Source: DATLCI01 sp046714215 (lineage in GTDB: Bacteria > Acidobacteriota > Terriglobia > Terriglobales > Acidobacteriaceae). From it: a DNA stretch of 9,839 bases. Each line of letters begins with the position of its first letter. Position 1 is the stretch's first letter. Below the pieces are notes generated by a model. That model was not told where the DNA came from, did no database searches, and saw only the letters and a list, made by a program, of their open reading frames with translations. The stretch is from assembly GCA_046714215.1 (NCBI GenBank), contig JBKKBM010000168.1, forward strand, positions 1 to 9,839, given 5' to 3'. Positions 6,150 through 9,839 of the stretch are shown here, one piece after another. The position numbers were made by a program, and so were the translations under genes.

Positions 6150-7340
6150 ATGAAACCGAAGGCTGAGAATCGCGGTGCGGGCACGCTGGCGGTGCATGCG
6201 GGCGAAGACCGTCACGGGCGGGCGGCATCCTTGACCACCGAAATCGCGCAGACAGCGGTATTTGTCTTGCCCAAGGTAGCCGACCTGCGGGCGATCGTGA
6301 CAGGCAAGGCGCAAGGGTTCTATTACACGCGCAATGCCAACCCAACCACGGCTGCGGCGGAGGAGAAGATCGCGGCCCTGGAAGGCGGCGCGGGCGGGGT
6401 GGTGACGTCGAGCGGAACGTCGGCGGCGCTGGCTGCAGTGTTAGCCGTCTGCGAGGCGGGCGATGAGATCGTATCGATGCTCGATATCTACGGGGGCACG
6501 CTCAAGTTGTTCGAAGGCGTTTTGGGCAAACTCGGGATCAATACCCGCTTCGTCCCTTACCGCGAGATGGGGCAAATCGAGAAACAGTGTTCACGACGGA
6601 CAAAGCTGATCTTCATCGAGACCCCGACTAACCCGACACTGCGCGCGGTAGACCTGCGGGCAATCGCCAAAGTGGGCAGGAAAATAGGCGCTCGGGTACT
6701 GGTGGATAACACATTTGCAACCCCCATCCTGCAGCGTCCGCTCGAGTTCGGCGCCGACATGGTTCTGCATTCGGCTACGAAATATCTAGGCGGACACAGC
6801 GATCTCACAGCCGGCGCAGTCGTGGCGCGTGACGCGGAACTGGTGGAGAAGGTGCGGGAGATGTCGGTGGCAACCGGGGGCACCCTTGATCCGGGAGCCA
6901 GCTACCTTTTGATACGCGGTTTGAAAACATTGGAGATCAGGGTGGAGCGGGCATGTGCGAACGCGCACAAGATCGCGGCGGCCCTGAAGCGGCATCCCCG
7001 GATCGCCCGGGTGATGTACCCTGGGTTACAGGAGAATGAAGGGCACAGCATTGCGCGCAAACAGATGAGTGATTACGGGATGATGGTGTCGGTAGAAGTG
7101 CGCGGCGGGGGACGAGCGGCGGAGCGCTTCATCGACCATCTGAAGCTCTGGTATCTGGCGACCAGTCTGGGTGGGGTGGAATCGACGGTCTCGTATCCGG
7201 TGCTAGCCTCGCACGTGAACTATTCCCCGGAGCGGTTGCGCCAGTTGGATGTGTCGCCGGCAACGGTGCGCCTTTCCGTGGGCATCGAAGATGTTAGGGA
7301 CCTGGTCGCCGATTTGAATCAAGCATTGAATGAGGCATAA
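6150..7340 (+). CDS. PLP-dependent cystathionine gamma-synthase/lyase-family enzyme
   Basis: This is a fold-type I pyridoxal-phosphate enzyme of the Cys/Met metabolism family, acting in the cytoplasm on sulfur amino acids or activated homoserine. At 396 residues it is full length. The cofactor lysine is K211 in SATKYLGGHSD, with D186 in VDNTFA contacting the pyridine ring. Y59 and R61 (YYTRNANPT) form the phosphate-binding pair supplied by the neighbouring subunit of the tetramer. Y114 in the DIYGGT motif is the catalytic tyrosine, and R374 in VRLSVGIED binds the substrate carboxylate. The family motif SLGGVES is at 339-345. G116 replaces the cysteine typical of methionine gamma-lyase, which favours cystathionine gamma-synthase or gamma-lyase or an O-acyl-homoserine sulfhydrylase. 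The exact reaction cannot be told from sequence alone. The usual PPIYQTSTF segment is altered to TTEIAQTAVF. No other sulfur-metabolism gene is nearby. Confidence 0.88.
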   Translation: MKPKAENRGAGTLAVHAGEDRHGRAASLTTEIAQTAVFVLPKVADLRAIVTGKAQGFYYTRNANPTTAAAEEKIAALEGGAGGVVTSSGTSAALAAVLAVCEAGDEIVSMLDIYGGTLKLFEGVLGKLGINTRFVPYREMGQIEKQCSRRTKLIFIETPTNPTLRAVDLRAIAKVGRKIGARVLVDNTFATPILQRPLEFGADMVLHSATKYLGGHSDLTAGAVVARDAELVEKVREMSVATGGTLDPGASYLLIRGLKTLEIRVERACANAHKIAAALKRHPRIARVMYPGLQENEGHSIARKQMSDYGMMVSVEVRGGGRAAERFIDHLKLWYLATSLGGVESTVSYPVLASHVNYSPERLRQLDVSPATVRLSVGIEDVRDLVADLNQALNEA

Positions 7341-7341
7341 T
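7314..7341 (+). promoter_or_regulatory. promoter candidate for the lytic transglycosylase, inside the end of the preceding gene
   Basis: TTGAAT (7314-7319) and CATAAT (7336-7341) are 16 bp apart, matching the -35 consensus at four of six and the -10 at five of six positions. They overlap the last codons and stop of the PLP enzyme gene. Transcription would start near 7348 and give a leader of about 54 nt. Confidence 0.35.
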
Positions 7342-7347
7342 GGCCGC

Positions 7348-7375
7348 CAGGCGGGCGCAAAGTGCTGAACGCCTG
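7348..7375 (+). other. possible leader hairpin before the lytic transglycosylase
   Basis: CAGGCG (7348-7353) pairs with CGCCTG (7370-7375), and inside it GCGC pairs with GTGC across an AAA loop, with one pair being G:U. The stem is interrupted and no U-tract follows. It could be a leader structure or a weak signal in the 61-bp gap. Confidence 0.25.
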
Positions 7376-7401
7376 ATCGATCCTAATCACTCCGAGGTCG
7401 C

Positions 7402-9234
7402 ATGAATTTGCAAAGAGCCTTTAGCGTCGTGGCTATGTTGGCGCTGGCGCTGATGTGCACGGGGTGTGAGAGCAATAAGTCGCAGAAATCTCGAACCACC
7501 CCACCGCCTCAAGCTACTGCTCCCACCTTAGCTACGGAAGCGCCTAAGCCCGTGGCGCCCGCCCCGGTACTGACGCTAACCCGCCCTGATCCTGTAGACA
7601 GGATGATCCGCGACTCGGAAAAGGAATACCGGTTGGGACAGGCCAACGTCCGCGATGGGCATCTTGAAGCCGCTAAAGCGAATTTTGACCGGGCGATGGC
7701 GGCGCTGATGGAAGGTCCAGTAGAGGTCGGGAGTGACGAGCGCTTACAACGCCAGTTCAGCAAGATCGTGGAGAACGTGCACCAGTTGGAGATGGCGGCG
7801 CTGAAGGAAGGCGACGGATTCACCGAACAGAAGGCGGAGCCTGCCCCCATTGATGAAGCCAATGATGTCACTTTCCCCGTGGATCCGGCGGTGAAAGCGA
7901 AGGCGGAAGCCGAGCTGAAGGGGATCAGGTCAGACATTCCGCTAGTGATCAACGACTACGTGGCAAGTTACATTAACTTTTTCAGCACGCGTGGCAAACA
8001 GACACTGGTGAGAGGCTGGAGGCGCGCGGGGCGGTATCAGGCGATGATCCGCCGGGTGTTGTCCGAGGAGGGGTTGCCGCAAGACCTGATTTATGTGGCC
8101 CAGGCGGAGTCCGGGTTTCATCCGCTGGCCATCTCCCGGGTGGGCGCGCGCGGCATGTGGCAGTTCATGCATTACACCGCTCCAGGATACGGGCTGAAGC
8201 GTAGCTGGTGGGTAGACGACCGCCAAGACCCGGAAAAATCCACACGCGCCGCTGCGCGATATCTCAAAGACCTCTATAACCAGTTCGGCGATTGGTATCT
8301 GGCGATCGCGGCGTACAACTCCGGCGGCGGCAATGTGCAGCGCGCGGTCGAGCGCACTGGGTACGCAGACTTCTGGGAATTGTACCGGCGCAACGTATTG
8401 CCTAATGAGACGAAGAACTATGTGCCCATCATCGTGGCCATCACGATCATCGCAAAAAATCCTACCCAATACGGGTTGAGCGAATCGCTGACCGATGTCC
8501 CCGAAGACTTTGAAACGGTGACAGTGGATTATGCCGTGGACCTGCGGCTGGTGGCGGAGGCGGTGGATCAGCCGCTTGATCTGGTCGCAGAGTTGAACCC
8601 GAGCCTTCTGCGCCGGACGACGCCCAAAGATGCTACCTTCGATCTGAAATTGCCGATAGGGAGCAGGGAGCGCTACGTGGCTGCTATTGAAGCGATCCCG
8701 CGCAATAAGCGAGTCTCCTGGCGGTACCACAAAGTGGTGGCAGGTGAGTCGCTGAGCGCATTAGCGCGGAAGTATCGCACCACGCCCCAGGCGATCGCCG
8801 AAGTGAACAATCTGGACGGCGGCGAGTTGGTGGCGGAATCCAAGCTGATCATGCCGGTCGCAGGGAGGATCTCAGAGGCGGCGACTAGTTTTGCGAAAAA
8901 ACCCACGCGTTATACGGTGCGCAAAGGGGACACTGTGCTGACGGTGGCCGACGATTTTGGGGTACCGGCGGAGCGGGTGCGACGCTGGAACCGTTTGAAG
9001 GGTAATAATCTACGCAAAGGCCGTACTTTGTTGATTTATAAGCCAGTTGGGCCGGGTGATCCGCCAGAGTCGACGCGCTCGGCAAAGAGCCGTAAGACCC
9101 ACATTGTGCGCAGGGGTGATACGCTTGCCGCCATCGCCAACCGCTACAGTACGACGGTGGCGCAATTGCAGAAGAACAATGCGCAGGTCGGGAGCAAGCT
9201 CAAGCCCGGTGACGTGATCGTGGTGCAGCGGTAA
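7402..9234 (+). CDS. mltD: MltD-like membrane-bound lytic murein transglycosylase with three LysM repeats
   Basis: This enzyme cleaves peptidoglycan glycan strands, leaving 1,6-anhydromuramic ends, at the periplasmic face of a membrane. A hydrophobic signal segment ends in LMCTGC, so C22 is probably lipidated, although a cysteine at the -3 position of the lipobox is unusual. A Pro/Ala/Thr-rich linker follows (about 31-60), then a helical TPR-like stretch (about 70-103). The SLT catalytic domain covers about 215-335. It holds the catalytic glutamate E236 in AQAESGFHP, the GARGMWQFM motif (248-256) and the AYNSGGG motif (304-310). A degenerate module lies near 375-420, then LysM repeats at about 442-486, 503-546 and 566-609 bind glycan. 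E. coli MltD, at about 450 residues, is shorter. The site CGAGGT sits close to the ATG. The gene may be read from its own promoter or with the PLP enzyme gene 61 bp upstream. Confidence 0.93.
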   Translation: MNLQRAFSVVAMLALALMCTGCESNKSQKSRTTPPPQATAPTLATEAPKPVAPAPVLTLTRPDPVDRMIRDSEKEYRLGQANVRDGHLEAAKANFDRAMAALMEGPVEVGSDERLQRQFSKIVENVHQLEMAALKEGDGFTEQKAEPAPIDEANDVTFPVDPAVKAKAEAELKGIRSDIPLVINDYVASYINFFSTRGKQTLVRGWRRAGRYQAMIRRVLSEEGLPQDLIYVAQAESGFHPLAISRVGARGMWQFMHYTAPGYGLKRSWWVDDRQDPEKSTRAAARYLKDLYNQFGDWYLAIAAYNSGGGNVQRAVERTGYADFWELYRRNVLPNETKNYVPIIVAITIIAKNPTQYGLSESLTDVPEDFETVTVDYAVDLRLVAEAVDQPLDLVAELNPSLLRRTTPKDATFDLKLPIGSRERYVAAIEAIPRNKRVSWRYHKVVAGESLSALARKYRTTPQAIAEVNNLDGGELVAESKLIMPVAGRISEAATSFAKKPTRYTVRKGDTVLTVADDFGVPAERVRRWNRLKGNNLRKGRTLLIYKPVGPGDPPESTRSAKSRKTHIVRRGDTLAAIANRYSTTVAQLQKNNAQVGSKLKPGDVIVVQR

Positions 9235-9255
9235 CAAAAAATGGGTGGCCGACAG

Positions 9256-9283
9256 TTGACAGGGTAAATCCCGCTGATAGTAT
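9256..9283 (+). promoter_or_regulatory. strong sigma-70-type promoter of the H1-like gene
   Basis: A perfect TTGACA (9256-9261) is followed after 16 bp by TAGTAT (9278-9283), a four-of-six -10 box carrying the extended TGn motif at 9275-9277. Transcription would start near 9290, leaving a leader of about 70 nt. It lies in the 126-bp gap after the transglycosylase and is the best promoter in the window. Confidence 0.6.
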
Positions 9284-9351
9284 TACGCTCTCGCCGCAAG
9301 ACGAGCCCCAGGAGCCACAGCGTACTCCGACGGAAGCAAAGCAAAGAAAGC

Positions 9352-9356
9352 GGAGG
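9352..9356 (+). promoter_or_regulatory. strong ribosome binding site of the H1-like gene
   Basis: GGAGG, within GGAGGTAAC directly before the ATG at 9361, is the best Shine-Dalgarno match in the window. It fixes the start and suggests a high rate of translation. Confidence 0.75.
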
Positions 9357-9360
9357 TAAC

Positions 9361-9804
9361 ATGACGAGCGACGACAAAACTCTGTACGGTCGGAATGACG
9401 ATGAGATGGACGACTTCAGCGACGCGAGTTACGGTGAGTCCGTGGAATCGGAGTACGAAGAAGAAGAAGAAGAGGCGATAAGTCGAGGGGCGTCGGGGGA
9501 GTCCGATGACGACGTGACGGATGACGACGATGAGGGGGTCGCACCGACTGCGGTAGCAGCCAAGCCCGCGGCTCCCGCGCCGCGAAAGGCGGCAAAACCA
9601 AAGGCTCCCAAGAAAGCGGCGAAGAAGGCAGCTAAGCCGAAAGCCAAGAAGGCAGCCAAGAAGAAGCCGGCGAAGCGGTCAGCGGCCAAACGCAGCAGCG
9701 GGGGAGCACGGAAGAAGGCAAAGCGCCCCGCGAAAAAAGTGGTCAAGAAGCCAGCGAAGAAGAAGTCAACGAAGAAGAAGAGCGCGCGCAAGAAAAAGAA
9801 GTAG
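9361..9804 (+). CDS. histone H1-like protein with acidic N-terminal and Lys/Ala-rich C-terminal halves
   Basis: This is a 147-residue low-complexity protein with no catalytic domain, signal peptide or membrane segment. Residues 1-59 hold 26 Asp/Glu and only three Lys/Arg, including a run of six Glu at 33-38 and DDDDE at 54-58. A short Ala/Pro hinge (about 61-74) leads to residues 75-147, which have Lys/Arg at more than half of the positions, no acidic residue, and repeating AAKK, PKAK and PAKK units like those of the eukaryotic H1 tail and bacterial H1-like proteins such as AlgP and HctB. The basic tail probably binds DNA or RNA without sequence preference. The acidic half may shield or regulate it, or bind basic partners. 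A role as an abundant nucleoid protein is inferred from the composition and from the strong promoter and ribosome binding site. Compositional bias makes similarity searches unreliable, so the specific function is open. Confidence 0.8.
   Translation: MTSDDKTLYGRNDDEMDDFSDASYGESVESEYEEEEEEAISRGASGESDDDVTDDDDEGVAPTAVAAKPAAPAPRKAAKPKAPKKAAKKAAKPKAKKAAKKKPAKRSAAKRSSGGARKKAKRPAKKVVKKPAKKKSTKKKSARKKKK
9457..9474 (+). repeat. in-frame (GAA)5-GAG triplet tract
   Basis: Five GAA codons and one GAG encode Glu 33-38 of the H1-like protein. Slippage here would change the length of the acidic run by whole residues without breaking the frame. Confidence 0.6.
9622..9660 (+). repeat. 15-nt direct repeat in the Lys/Ala-rich tail
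   Basis: AAGAAGGCAGC(T/C)AAG occurs at 9622-9636 and 9646-9660 with one mismatch, 24 nt (eight codons) apart. It encodes KKAAK units and suggests that the tail grew by internal duplication. Related AAG-rich units continue to the stop codon. Confidence 0.5.
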
Positions 9805-9822
9805 GATGGGAAAGAGACAAAA

Positions 9823-9839
9823 GCCGCGGCCCCTTGGGC
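9823..9839 (+). terminator. hairpin start at the window edge, possible terminator of the H1-like gene (cut)
   Basis: After an A/G-rich stretch, GCCGCGGCCC is followed by CTT and then GGGC at the last base. GCCC (9829-9832) and GGGC (9836-9839) pair across a CTT loop. If the sequence continues with bases complementary to GCCGCG and a T-run, this is an intrinsic terminator starting 18 bp after the stop codon. The deciding part lies outside the window. Confidence 0.4.

Noticed and set aside
9429..9791. Minus-strand open frame rich in Phe and Ala, resembling a membrane protein
   Set aside because: It is the mirror of Lys/Ala codons (AAG reads as CTT, AAA as TTT) in the H1-like gene. The plus-strand gene has a strong promoter and ribosome binding site.
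1..9839. Mobile element, phage, toxin-antitoxin, CRISPR or other defence system
   Set aside because: I found no transposase, integrase, nuclease, antitoxin-sized gene pair or spaced repeat array on either strand. All seven genes belong to ordinary families or are compositionally simple.

Overview
The window looks like an ordinary chromosomal stretch of a GC-rich bacterium, most likely an acidobacterium. The main pointer is the 1235-residue Oar-type TonB-dependent outer-membrane protein, with a carboxypeptidase-regulatory-like domain before the plug; Acidobacteriota carry this architecture in large numbers. The assignment is inferred from gene content, and no rRNA or other marker gene is present. 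All six genes lie on the + strand. I see no tRNA, rRNA, CRISPR array, insertion sequence or phage gene.

Layout: (1) 2-262, the C-terminal end of a GreA-type transcript cleavage factor, cut by the window start. (2) 281-940, a membrane CDP-alcohol phosphatidyltransferase, 18 bp behind it and probably co-transcribed. (3) 1099-2037, a plant-type L-asparaginase/isoaspartyl peptidase, preceded by a 158-bp gap with an interrupted palindrome and a possible -10 box. (4) 2303-6010, the Oar-like outer-membrane protein, preceded by a 265-bp leader holding a hairpin, two dyads and two weak promoter candidates, and closed by a textbook intrinsic terminator at 6021-6056. (5) 6150-7340, a PLP-dependent enzyme of the cystathionine gamma-synthase/lyase family, whose best -10 box lies so close to the ATG that the mRNA may be leaderless. 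(6) 7402-9234, an MltD-like lipoprotein lytic transglycosylase with three LysM repeats. (7) 9361-9804, a 147-residue protein with an acidic N-terminal half and a lysine/alanine-rich, histone H1-like C-terminal half, behind the strongest promoter and ribosome binding site in the window.

The genes do not form one pathway. Three concern the cell envelope (phospholipid synthesis, outer-membrane transport, peptidoglycan cleavage), two concern amino-acid or peptide metabolism, and two concern transcription or the nucleoid. I found no convincing undescribed multi-gene system. The items most worth a second look are the charge-segregated H1-like protein, the probable leaderless start at 6150, the inositol-lipid-like signature in the phosphatidyltransferase, and the structured leader of the Oar-like gene. 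The promoter and hairpin calls were made by eye without folding or scoring software.
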